Source: a virus. Taken from it: 31,349 bases of DNA. The notes below the pieces were generated by a model. That model saw only the letters and a list, made by a program, of their open reading frames with translations, had not been told where the DNA came from and made no database searches. The position numbers and the translations under genes were made by a program. The DNA is taken from positions 1-31,349 of the IMG/VR virus record IMGVR_UViG_3300042887_005843; one strand, 5' to 3'. Numbering within the stretch: the first letter of the stretch is position 1; every line of letters starts with the position of its first letter. Below, piece by piece: positions 21,581 to 28,794 of the stretch.

Positions 21581-23043
21581 CTGTAAAACCTTTCAATAAA
21601 TTGTTTGAATGTTCCAATATTGTTTTTTGTCCAATCTGTTATATTATCTGAATCGGTTGGGCTACTTGAAGGGAATAAACTTCTTTGTATTGGGTCGTTA
21701 TTCATCATTTCTCTACGTTGTTCTGGTGTGGCATCAAGGAAACTACCTTTTTTGTTTTTACTAAGAATAGAATTATAGTAAGTTCTTTCGTCTGGTGTTA
21801 ATGTCTCCTTCTGTTTCTTAGATTTATGTTTATTTTTCTTAATTGGTCCGGGATTAACATCTGGATCAACATCTGGATTAACAACTTTTGTTGTTGGTGT
21901 TGCGCTTAAGTCTGGCAAGCTTCTAACAATGTCAACTTTCATATTCGACCAGTCTGGATCATCATTATCATCTGTCAAACTTTTAACTGGTTCATTTACT
22001 ACAATTTTAGCTTCCAAATTATCAGGTTCAGGTTTTTTTTCTGGTGTAATTTCGATTTTTACGTCTTTTGTAATATCTACAGGACGGTCTAAAGCTGCGA
22101 CTACAACGGCATCTAATGCATCATCCGTAGCAACGGTAGTACCTCTCACTGTTATCATATCCATTGTTGTATCAGAGTACCAAGCAATACGCCTGCCTCC
22201 TCCTTCTCTTGCCTTTATATCAGCGAGTCCTGCGATTAATTCGTCTCTATTTTCTGGTGGAGGCGGCAATAGAGCTGCAAGTTTTTTAAGTTTTTCTTTG
22301 TGTATACTCTCAATAGAAGCATCCTTGACAAGCTGATCAACAGTAAATGAAAATTTAAGTTTTTGGCGATCATTCATTCTATTTCTTCCATCTGTCAGTT
22401 TATTAAGAAGTGCTGCAAAAGATACATGTTTTACACCAAGTTTTTCTCTTGTAAATTGGCTGATGATTGAATCTGCTCCTTTTTCATAATCTCCACTCAA
22501 TGCTGCTCTTTTGGCTAATTCTGCATTATATTCTTCATCAGTAAATTCTGTTTTATATTTTAGTTTGTAGTTATCAATATGGTTGTTGATAACTTTTGTT
22601 AAATGATCCAGCATTGATAGAGTTGCTCTAGCTTTGGCTTTTTCTCCTGGATCATCATGTTTTTCAGTAGCTCTAAGAAAATATCCAGCCTTATACTGTG
22701 CTTCTTTGATATGTTTTTTCAATTCTTCTTTAACCGTATTAAACAATTCGTCATGTAGCTTCATTCTTCTTTTTTGATCTTCTGGAGTAAATGTTTTTCT
22801 AGTAATAATTTTCCCCGGATCAGCAGGGTCAATTATAGCTTCATTCAAGTTGTTTAATTTTCTTGATATTATGTTTACAAATTGATTTAGATTATTCCAA
22901 TTCTTATTTTCAAGAACTGGTCTTAATATGTTTCTAACAAATACATAACCAGAAATTCCTCTACTTGCTGCAACTTCAAGCAAAGAAACGAAATTTTCTA
23001 TTTTATTTCTTTTTGACAAAAAACTGTTAAATTTATTATTCAT
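21577..23043 (-). CDS. Probable virion protein with disordered tail and capsid-targeting-like C-terminus
   Basis: A 488-residue protein when started at 23043, where AGGAAA lies about eight bases upstream. A frame open to 23193 overlaps the divergent gene and adds an unlikely membrane-like segment. Residues 1-300 are helical and charged, rich in Lys, with a start (MNNKFNSFLSKRNKIENFVS) that loosely fits the capsid-targeting pattern and a possible cleavage site Leu-Leu-Glu|Val (about 22-25). Residues about 345-430 are Pro/Asp/Val-rich and probably disordered. The last residues, GTFKQFIERFYR, closely resemble MTFKEFVEKFNE at the start of the divergent gene. No family recognised. Confidence 0.65.
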   Translation of the reverse strand: MNNKFNSFLSKRNKIENFVSLLEVAASRGISGYVFVRNILRPVLENKNWNNLNQFVNIISRKLNNLNEAIIDPADPGKIITRKTFTPEDQKRRMKLHDELFNTVKEELKKHIKEAQYKAGYFLRATEKHDDPGEKAKARATLSMLDHLTKVINNHIDNYKLKYKTEFTDEEYNAELAKRAALSGDYEKGADSIISQFTREKLGVKHVSFAALLNKLTDGRNRMNDRQKLKFSFTVDQLVKDASIESIHKEKLKKLAALLPPPPENRDELIAGLADIKAREGGGRRIAWYSDTTMDMITVRGTTVATDDALDAVVVAALDRPVDITKDVKIEITPEKKPEPDNLEAKIVVNEPVKSLTDDNDDPDWSNMKVDIVRSLPDLSATPTTKVVNPDVDPDVNPGPIKKNKHKSKKQKETLTPDERTYYNSILSKNKKGSFLDATPEQRREMMNNDPIQRSLFPSSSPTDSDNITDWTKNNIGTFKQFIERFYR

Positions 23044-23085
23044 AAAAAATTTCCTAATATTCGACCATTGAAAATATATATCAAT

Positions 23086-23313
23086 ATGATGATGACATTT
23101 AAAGAATTTGTTGAAAAATTCAATGAAGCTGTGCCAGATCCAAAAGAAGTAGAGAAGAAAGTAAATAGGTATGCACAAGATCGAGAAGTTCAAGATGTTG
23201 CAGATAATCCAAATGAATTGACAAAAATAGTTAAAGAAAAGGAAATTAAAATGAAAAAAGCTGTTAGTGACGCTATTAAGAAGGCTCTTGCGAGTGTTCC
23301 TCCTACACCATGA
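23086..23313 (+). CDS. Small capsid-targeted-type helical protein
   Basis: A 75-residue protein with three consecutive possible starts (23086, 23089, 23092) and no Shine-Dalgarno. It begins MMMTFKEFVEKFNEAVPDP: TFKEFVE fits the T4 capsid-targeting peptide, and Phe-Asn-Glu|Ala is a plausible prohead-protease site. The remainder is a charged Lys/Glu helix with a Pro-rich end. Its stop overlaps the next ATG (ATGA). It reads divergently from the 488-residue gene with 42 bases between the starts. Confidence 0.65.
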   Translation: MMMTFKEFVEKFNEAVPDPKEVEKKVNRYAQDREVQDVADNPNELTKIVKEKEIKMKKAVSDAIKKALASVPPTP

Positions 23314-23492
23314 TTACTTTCAGAGAATATGTTGAGTTACAAGAAAAGAACCATAATGGTCATGGTGGAGACAGAAGCACATACGGAAGTCAGATCAAAC
23401 GTATGGTTCCCAAAATTATTCCATCACCCAATCGAGTATTTTCGCCCAGAAAACATTTCAAAAATCATAAGAACAAACTCTTTAAGTTTTGA
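23310..23492 (+). CDS. Small basic protein with capsid-targeting-like N-terminus
   Basis: A 60-residue protein starting MITFREYVELQEKN: TFREYVE fits the capsid-targeting pattern, with a possible cut at Leu-Gln-Glu|Lys. The remaining 47 residues are Lys/Arg/His/Asn-rich (FSPRKHFKNHKNKLFKF), as expected of a DNA-condensing head peptide. Its layout, targeting peptide then basic tail, matches the protein at 9203-9409. It overlaps both neighbours by a few bases (ATGA at the start, TGATG at the end). Confidence 0.65.
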   Translation: MITFREYVELQEKNHNGHGGDRSTYGSQIKRMVPKIIPSPNRVFSPRKHFKNHKNKLFKF

Positions 23493-24079
23493 TGAAAGTT
23501 CTGTTTAAACCAAAAATTGATTACATACCAAATTTAGGCATAATTGTCCCTGCTTATTATCCATATAATTTAATTTCTTACTTCAGTTGGTTTTCTTTTG
23601 CTAAAAATCTCCCAAATATAAAACCTGTATTTTTTGTTTATGGCTATCCAAATTTTGATGTAATACCTTGGGCAAGAAGACTAAAATTTAAAATAATACA
23701 TCTAGAAACAAATTTTGATGTAGACCATATTCAGAATATGATCAAATGGCAAGAGTCATACATAATTGCTTTTTCTAATGTTTTCTGCTTGAGAAGATTT
23801 AATATAGACCAAGAAATATTTTCAAAATATCTTGTCATAAATGGAAAAAATAAGCCAAAAATAAATATTTGCAATAAATTTTTTGAAAAATCTGGAGAAT
23901 TATTTTATATCTCTGATGTTGATGCTAGAGATATTGCATACAGAGCTATAAATAGTAAGGATGCTTTTGACATATTGGATAATTGTAATAAAATACGCTT
24001 ATCAAATATTGTTAAAGAATCTTTGATTTTTAGACCACTGATCGAAAAGGAGTTATGCCATGAAACGATTCAATTTTGA
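23492..24079 (+). CDS. Protein of unknown function, alpha/beta
   Basis: A 195-residue protein whose ATG shares a base with the previous stop (TGATG). It has aromatic-rich beta segments (LGIIVPAYYPYNLISYFSWF) and a C-terminal half with ELFYISDVDARDIAYRA. An Asp-x-Asp within that segment makes a distant nucleotide-sugar transferase possible, but the evidence is too thin to name it. No signal peptide. The next gene begins 20 bases before its stop. Confidence 0.7.
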   Translation: MKVLFKPKIDYIPNLGIIVPAYYPYNLISYFSWFSFAKNLPNIKPVFFVYGYPNFDVIPWARRLKFKIIHLETNFDVDHIQNMIKWQESYIIAFSNVFCLRRFNIDQEIFSKYLVINGKNKPKINICNKFFEKSGELFYISDVDARDIAYRAINSKDAFDILDNCNKIRLSNIVKESLIFRPLIEKELCHETIQF

Positions 24080-24350
24080 ACGATATGGCGACGATGATTT
24101 CGATGAGGACAATCCAGAGGACTTCGGAGAAGATTCTAAGGATCACCCTGATCAAGTTGTAGATTCGCAGCTAATTGCTCTCCAGATTGAACAAAACTTT
24201 CTTTTAGAGCAGGAAATAAACGAAAAGATACTTGTTGATAGCATCAATCTATGCAAATCAAGTATTTTTTGGCGATTCAAATCAATGAAAAATAAATTGC
24301 AAATTATTAAAGAAACATATGATGGTTTAAGAAAAATTCTTGAAGATTAA
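24060..24350 (+). CDS. Small acidic protein of unknown function
   Basis: A 96-residue protein with AAAAGGAG seven bases ahead of the ATG. Residues 10-40 are very acidic (DDDFDEDNPEDFGEDSKD) and the rest is a basic, probably coiled-coil helix. It overlaps the previous gene by 20 bases and is followed by a strong terminator-like palindrome. No family recognised. Confidence 0.7.
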   Translation: MKRFNFERYGDDDFDEDNPEDFGEDSKDHPDQVVDSQLIALQIEQNFLLEQEINEKILVDSINLCKSSIFWRFKSMKNKLQIIKETYDGLRKILED

Positions 24351-24378
24351 AAAGTTTCTAAAAATTAATTAAACCTTT

Positions 24379-24415
24379 AGTTGCTTGCTCAAAATTTTGA
24401 GCAAGCAACTTTTAT
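24379..24415 (+). terminator. Perfect 32-base palindrome, probable terminator
   Basis: Bases 24379-24394 are the exact reverse complement of 24395-24410, giving at least 12 pairs around an AAAATTTT loop, followed by TTTATTTAAT. It separates the small acidic gene from the FmdB-PrkA block. Confidence 0.75.
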
Positions 24416-24473
24416 TTAATGTTAACTATATTATTTGAACAAGTCAAAACTTGTAAAATCCAGAGGATAAAAT

Positions 24474-24800
24474 TTGCCTACATATATATTTGGCTGTAAG
24501 AAATGTAAAAATGAATACGAAACATTCACCAGATTCGATGAAACTGGTAAATATTCAGATGTAAGTTGCCCTAAGTGTAACTCAAAATCAAAGAAAAAAT
24601 TAATCACTTCTGCCCATATTAAATTTGCTCAACCAAAAGATACAAGCAAATTTGATAATTTTAATTATAGGGCTGGATATAATTTGGAACAAGCCACTGA
24701 TTTAAGAAGGAAAGCCGAAGCTGCTTCCCATATGGGAACAGCACCATACAACCCAATTGATGATATTAGCAGCGGAAAACACTTTGGTGAGGTGCAGTAA
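24474..24800 (+). CDS. FmdB-family zinc ribbon protein
   Basis: A 108-residue protein starting at TTG (24474), with AGAGGA upstream. The start MPTYIFGCKKCKNEYETF and the four Cys (8, 11, 32, 35; C-x2-C ... CPKC) match the FmdB/CxxC zinc ribbon family, whose members usually begin MP-x-Y-x-Y-x-C. The remaining 70 residues are basic then acidic and disordered. FmdB proteins are small putative regulators of unknown precise role. The prkA gene starts two bases after its stop, so the two are probably coexpressed. Confidence 0.75.
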   Translation: MPTYIFGCKKCKNEYETFTRFDETGKYSDVSCPKCNSKSKKKLITSAHIKFAQPKDTSKFDNFNYRAGYNLEQATDLRRKAEAASHMGTAPYNPIDDISSGKHFGEVQ

Positions 24801-24801
24801 C

Positions 24802-26874
24802 ATGGGAAGACTCAGCGCATTAGTCGAAAACACAACAACACAAGATTTTGAAAAACTACACGAAGAAATCAGTTTTGATGAATATCTTGATAAGTGTTAT
24901 GCAAATCCAAAACTTGTCAGAAACTCATTTCAAAGAATTTATGATATGATTGTTTCTGAAGGAACAAATGAACTCGAAAGATATCGCAAGAAAGTCGTTA
25001 CATATAAATTTTTTGAAAATCATCCACAAATTAAAATTTTCGGTATTGAAGAACAATTAGAAGCACTTGTAAGCCACTTTAAAGGCGCAGCAGGCGGCTT
25101 TGGACCAGAAAAGCGTATTCTTCTTCTCTGCGGTCCAGTAGGTTCATCCAAATCAACTATTCTTCGCCTTATCAAAAGAGGCCTTGAAGCTTACTCACGC
25201 ATTGATGATGGCGCTCTTTATACCTTCAAGTGGGTTAACCTTCCAGCAGGAGCAGAAGGTATCTATACTAGTGATAATTGCTGCTGCCCAATGAATGAAG
25301 AACCACTCAAACTCATTCCTATTGAAATCCGTAAGAAAATTCTTACAGATCTTAATAAAATTCTTCGTGATAAGGCTTCAGATAAAGAAAAATCTACAGT
25401 CTATAATTTGCATGTTGATGGAGAGCTTGATCCAAAGTGCAAGTTCTTTTATGAAAAATTGCTTGAACAATACAAGGGCGATTGGAGCAAAGTAATTGCC
25501 AATCACATTGTTGTGAAGAGAATGCACTATAGTGAAACAAATAGAGTTGGTATCGCATCATTCCAACCCAAGGACGAAAAGAACCAAGATAGCACAGAAC
25601 TTACTGGTGATATTAACTTTGCTTTGCTCCCAACCTTTGGAAGTGACTCTGATCCAAGAACATTCAGTTTTGATGGGGAATTTCAAGTTGCCAATCGTGG
25701 CATTATTGAATTTATCGAAATGCTTAAGCTAGAAGTAGCATTTCTTTACGATCTTCTTGGTGCATCTCAAGAACAATCTGTAAAGCCTAAGAAGTTTGCT
25801 CAAATATCAATCGATGAAGCAATTGTTGGTCACACAAATATTCCCGAATACGAAAAACTTAAGAACAACCAATACATGGAAGCTCTAAAGGACAGAACTG
25901 TTAAGATTGAAATTCCATATCTTCTTGAATGGCAGAACGAACTTAAGGTGTTGGAACAAGATTACAACAGTGAAAAGATTGCTCAACATATTGCGCCACA
26001 CACACTTGAAATTGCTGCTCTTTTCGCAGTTCTTACTCGTCTTGATGAGGATAAAGACAGCAAGATCAGCCTTGTAGAAAAGGCTGAACTTTACGATGGC
26101 AAGATGCTTCCGGGCTGGACAATTGATCGTGTTAAAGAACTTAAAGAAAAGAATCCACAAGAAGGCATCAGTGGTCTTTCTGCTAGATACATTCAAGATA
26201 AAATTTCAAGTACTTTGAGTAGCAGACACGATTATATTAATCCATTCATGGTTCTCAATGCTCTTAAGAGTGGATTGGAATCACACAGTCTAATTACTAA
26301 TAAAGACATTGTTAGAAAATATCAAAACTGTATCACTCTTACAACCAAAAAGCTTGATGATATTCTCAAGCACGAAGTACAAAAAGCTTTGGTTGGCGAT
26401 GAAGAAGCTATTGTTAGACTTTGCTCAAACTATATTGACAACTTGATGGCATATATCAACAAGTCAAAGATCACTAATAAAATCACTGGAAGAGAAGAGA
26501 GTCCAGATGAAAAACTAATGCGAAGCATTGAAAGCAAGATTGATGTTCCTGAAGCAACCTGTGATGATTTCAGACGTATGATCGCAGCTTTTATTGGCGA
26601 TCTTGCAATCAAACAAAAGATATTCCGTTGGGATAGCAATGCCCTTCTCAAAAAAGCTTTGGAGGCAAAACTCTTTGAAGACACTAAAGATCATATTAAA
26701 ATTAGCGCATTCTCTAGTGGCGCAAGCACTGTTGACGCTGATGTTCAAAAGAAAATTGATGCAGTCAAACAAAGACTCATTGAAAAATATGGTTATAACG
26801 AGCAATCAGCCACAGATGTCCTCGAATATGTAAGCTCCATATTTGCAAGAGGTGATCTGGCTGATGAAGAATAA
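24802..26874 (+). CDS. prkA: PrkA/YeaG serine protein kinase (AAA domain)
   Basis: The 690-residue protein matches bacterial PrkA (E. coli YeaG 644). Walker A is GPVGSSKSTI at residues 111-120, within the LLLCGPVGSSKS block typical of PrkA. The region IAFLY/VAFLYDLLGASQEQ ... ISIDEAIVGHTNIPEYEKL followed by ALKDRTVKIEIPYLLEWQNE is the PrkA core after the AAA domain, with the conserved H-N and DR residues. The C-terminal third is the PrkA-specific helical domain. The start at 24802 is chosen for its GAGGTG and because the longer frame enters the fmdB gene. In bacteria the kinase acts with YeaH and SpoVR in starvation responses. Codon choice is richer in CTT and GGC than the neighbours, hinting at acquisition. 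Confidence 0.9.
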   Translation: MGRLSALVENTTTQDFEKLHEEISFDEYLDKCYANPKLVRNSFQRIYDMIVSEGTNELERYRKKVVTYKFFENHPQIKIFGIEEQLEALVSHFKGAAGGFGPEKRILLLCGPVGSSKSTILRLIKRGLEAYSRIDDGALYTFKWVNLPAGAEGIYTSDNCCCPMNEEPLKLIPIEIRKKILTDLNKILRDKASDKEKSTVYNLHVDGELDPKCKFFYEKLLEQYKGDWSKVIANHIVVKRMHYSETNRVGIASFQPKDEKNQDSTELTGDINFALLPTFGSDSDPRTFSFDGEFQVANRGIIEFIEMLKLEVAFLYDLLGASQEQSVKPKKFAQISIDEAIVGHTNIPEYEKLKNNQYMEALKDRTVKIEIPYLLEWQNELKVLEQDYNSEKIAQHIAPHTLEIAALFAVLTRLDEDKDSKISLVEKAELYDGKMLPGWTIDRVKELKEKNPQEGISGLSARYIQDKISSTLSSRHDYINPFMVLNALKSGLESHSLITNKDIVRKYQNCITLTTKKLDDILKHEVQKALVGDEEAIVRLCSNYIDNLMAYINKSKITNKITGREESPDEKLMRSIESKIDVPEATCDDFRRMIAAFIGDLAIKQKIFRWDSNALLKKALEAKLFEDTKDHIKISAFSSGASTVDADVQKKIDAVKQRLIEKYGYNEQSATDVLEYVSSIFARGDLADEE

Positions 26875-26895
26875 TACAGAGGAGTAATGATTTTT

Positions 26896-27621
26896 ATGCC
26901 GTATAATTATAATTGCAAACAATGCTTGAAAAAGTTTGCCCATAAAGATAAAAATAAAAAATTCTGCTCACAGAAATGTGTAAAAGAGCATAGTAAAAAA
27001 GGGATTAATTTAATTTGTTTTAATTGCGAACAAATTGTTTATGTTTCAGAGTATCGTGCAAAAAAATACAAAAAAGTATTTTGCAGCTTGGATTGTAGTA
27101 GAAGTTGGCAGGTGAAAAGAAGACCAACAAGAATTTGTGAAAATTGTAAGATTTTTTTCAAAAAAAAATCAAGATCAAACGCTATGTTTTGTTCTTTGGC
27201 TTGTAGATTAAATTCTGATTACAATATAAACCAATTGGCAAACATGCGAAAAAAACAATCTCATCATAAAATAAATAATTTAGAAAAAAAAGGATATAAA
27301 TTGCTTTCTGATATGAAATTTGAATTTGAAATACAATGGATTTTTGGCAAAAGATTTGTTGCAGATGCTTATTTGAAAGATTACAATGCAATTGTTCAGT
27401 TTGACGGAGATTATTGGCATGGTAATCCAAAAATATTTAAAAATTTGTCAGAAATGCAGCAAAAAAATAAAAGAACAGATGAAAGAGCAAATGCAGTTGC
27501 TAAAAAAGAAGGATTAAAAATTCTCAGATTTTGGGAACACGATATAAAAAACAATGAAAACTGTGTTAAAAACAAGATTTTCAAATTTCTTAAGGAGAAC
27601 AAGTCTTGCCACGCCGTATAG
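26896..27621 (+). CDS. Zinc-finger protein with Vsr/DUF559-like endonuclease domain, probable homing endonuclease
   Basis: A 241-residue protein starting at ATG 26896, with GAGGAG at 26879-26884. The in-frame ATG at 26887 lies only two bases after that site. The first 110 residues hold three Cys-rich fingers (pattern C-x2-C ... C-x3-C). The C-terminal domain has VQFDGDYWHGNP, a set of Arg/Asp-rich helices and LKILRFWEHDIKNN, resembling Vsr-like single-strand nicking endonucleases often found as free-standing homing endonucleases in phages. It sits between prkA and yeaH, and its last 16 bases overlap the yeaH start. It is a strong sign of insertion into an operon. Confidence 0.75.
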   Translation: MPYNYNCKQCLKKFAHKDKNKKFCSQKCVKEHSKKGINLICFNCEQIVYVSEYRAKKYKKVFCSLDCSRSWQVKRRPTRICENCKIFFKKKSRSNAMFCSLACRLNSDYNINQLANMRKKQSHHKINNLEKKGYKLLSDMKFEFEIQWIFGKRFVADAYLKDYNAIVQFDGDYWHGNPKIFKNLSEMQQKNKRTDERANAVAKKEGLKILRFWEHDIKNNENCVKNKIFKFLKENKSCHAV

Positions 27622-28793
27622 ATTCCGATCATAAGGATTTTAGAGATATCGTAGGCGGAAAAATTCGCAAAGGACTTAGAAAGTTCATTAAAAGTGGCGA
27701 AGTTTTCCGCAGACGAGGTAAAAATGGTAAAATTACAATAAAAATTCCTGCAATTGACATTCCTCATTTCCTTCATGGAAAGAATCCAAACGGCGTTGGT
27801 CGTGGTGAAGGAAACGAGGGTGATGTCATAGGAAAGGATAAAGATAAAGATAAAGCAAAAGGAAACGAAGCTGGAGATAGTGAAGGCGAAGGAATCATCG
27901 TTCAAATCGATATGGAAGACATCCTTCAGTTTATGAAAGACGAATTAGAACTTCCAAATATTAAGCCAAAATCAAGTGCTAATATGGAAGAAGTAAAGAT
28001 TAAATATAACAACATATCACTTGTTGGCCCAGAATCACTTCGTCATACAAGAAGAACCATGCTTCAAGCTCTTAAAAGGCTTTGTGGTACGGGAGAAATC
28101 AATAATCTTAAGACAGTTCCCGGATGTAAAGATCCAGTCAGATGTATCAATCCAATTAATGCAGACAAAAGATATCGTCAATTTAAAGAAATAAAAATAC
28201 CATCAAGCAATGCTGTTGTGATGTTCGCTCGTGATGCAAGTGCTTCAATGGATGAAAAGAAAGTAGCAGTTGTTTCTGATATGTCTTATTGGATTGACAC
28301 ATATATTAGAAGTTTCTACGAAAGAGTTGAAAGATTTTATGTTTGGCATGATGTTGTCGCACATGAAGTTGATGCAAAAGATTTTTACAGAGTAAGATAT
28401 GGCGGTGGAACAAAATGTTCTAGCGCACTTAAATTAATGGCAAGTCAGTTTGATAATAGATTTCCTCCTTCAAACTGGAATATTTATGTTTTTTACTTTA
28501 CAGATGGTGAAAACTTTGATAATGATAACGAAGAATTTGTTAACATTATCAGGAAAGATTTTCCAGACAGTAAAGTTAACCTTGTGTCAATTACACAAAT
28601 TGGATCATATTTTTACCGTAATTCAGTAGCAGAAGCTGTTGAGAAAGAAATGGTTGATTCTTCTTTGGGAAATAATGTCATAGTGACAGAAATAACACAA
28701 GAAATGCTTAATGATGAAACAAAAAGAAATGAATCAATTATTAAAGCAATAAAAGAAATACTTGGTAACGCAAACCAAACTTCTGGAGCCTGA
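27606..28793 (+). CDS. yeaH: YeaH/YhbH (DUF444) von Willebrand A-like protein
   Basis: The 395-residue protein starts at TTG 27606, with AAGGAG eight bases upstream. Its MPRRIDSDHKDFRDIV start is typical of the family. A VWA-like metal site is present: Asp210-x-Ser212-x-Ser214 (DASAS), Thr269 in GGGTK and Asp300 in FTDGENF. A Gly/Lys-rich spacer (about 58-98) follows the N-terminal basic domain. In bacteria YeaH is the partner of PrkA and is coexpressed with it. Its stop shares sequence with the following SpoVR start region (two bases between). The preceding endonuclease gene overlaps its start. Confidence 0.9.
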   Translation: MPRRIDSDHKDFRDIVGGKIRKGLRKFIKSGEVFRRRGKNGKITIKIPAIDIPHFLHGKNPNGVGRGEGNEGDVIGKDKDKDKAKGNEAGDSEGEGIIVQIDMEDILQFMKDELELPNIKPKSSANMEEVKIKYNNISLVGPESLRHTRRTMLQALKRLCGTGEINNLKTVPGCKDPVRCINPINADKRYRQFKEIKIPSSNAVVMFARDASASMDEKKVAVVSDMSYWIDTYIRSFYERVERFYVWHDVVAHEVDAKDFYRVRYGGGTKCSSALKLMASQFDNRFPPSNWNIYVFYFTDGENFDNDNEEFVNIIRKDFPDSKVNLVSITQIGSYFYRNSVAEAVEKEMVDSSLGNNVIVTEITQEMLNDETKRNESIIKAIKEILGNANQTSGA

Positions 28794-28794
28794 T

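Noticed and set aside
21577-23193. Longer start (23193) for the 488-residue gene
   Set aside because: The added 50 residues are aromatic and membrane-like and would overlap the divergent gene. AGGAAA before 23043 supports the shorter start.
24757-24801. Longer N-terminus for PrkA from 24757
   Set aside because: It overlaps the fmdB coding region. GAGGTG ahead of 24802 fits the shorter start.
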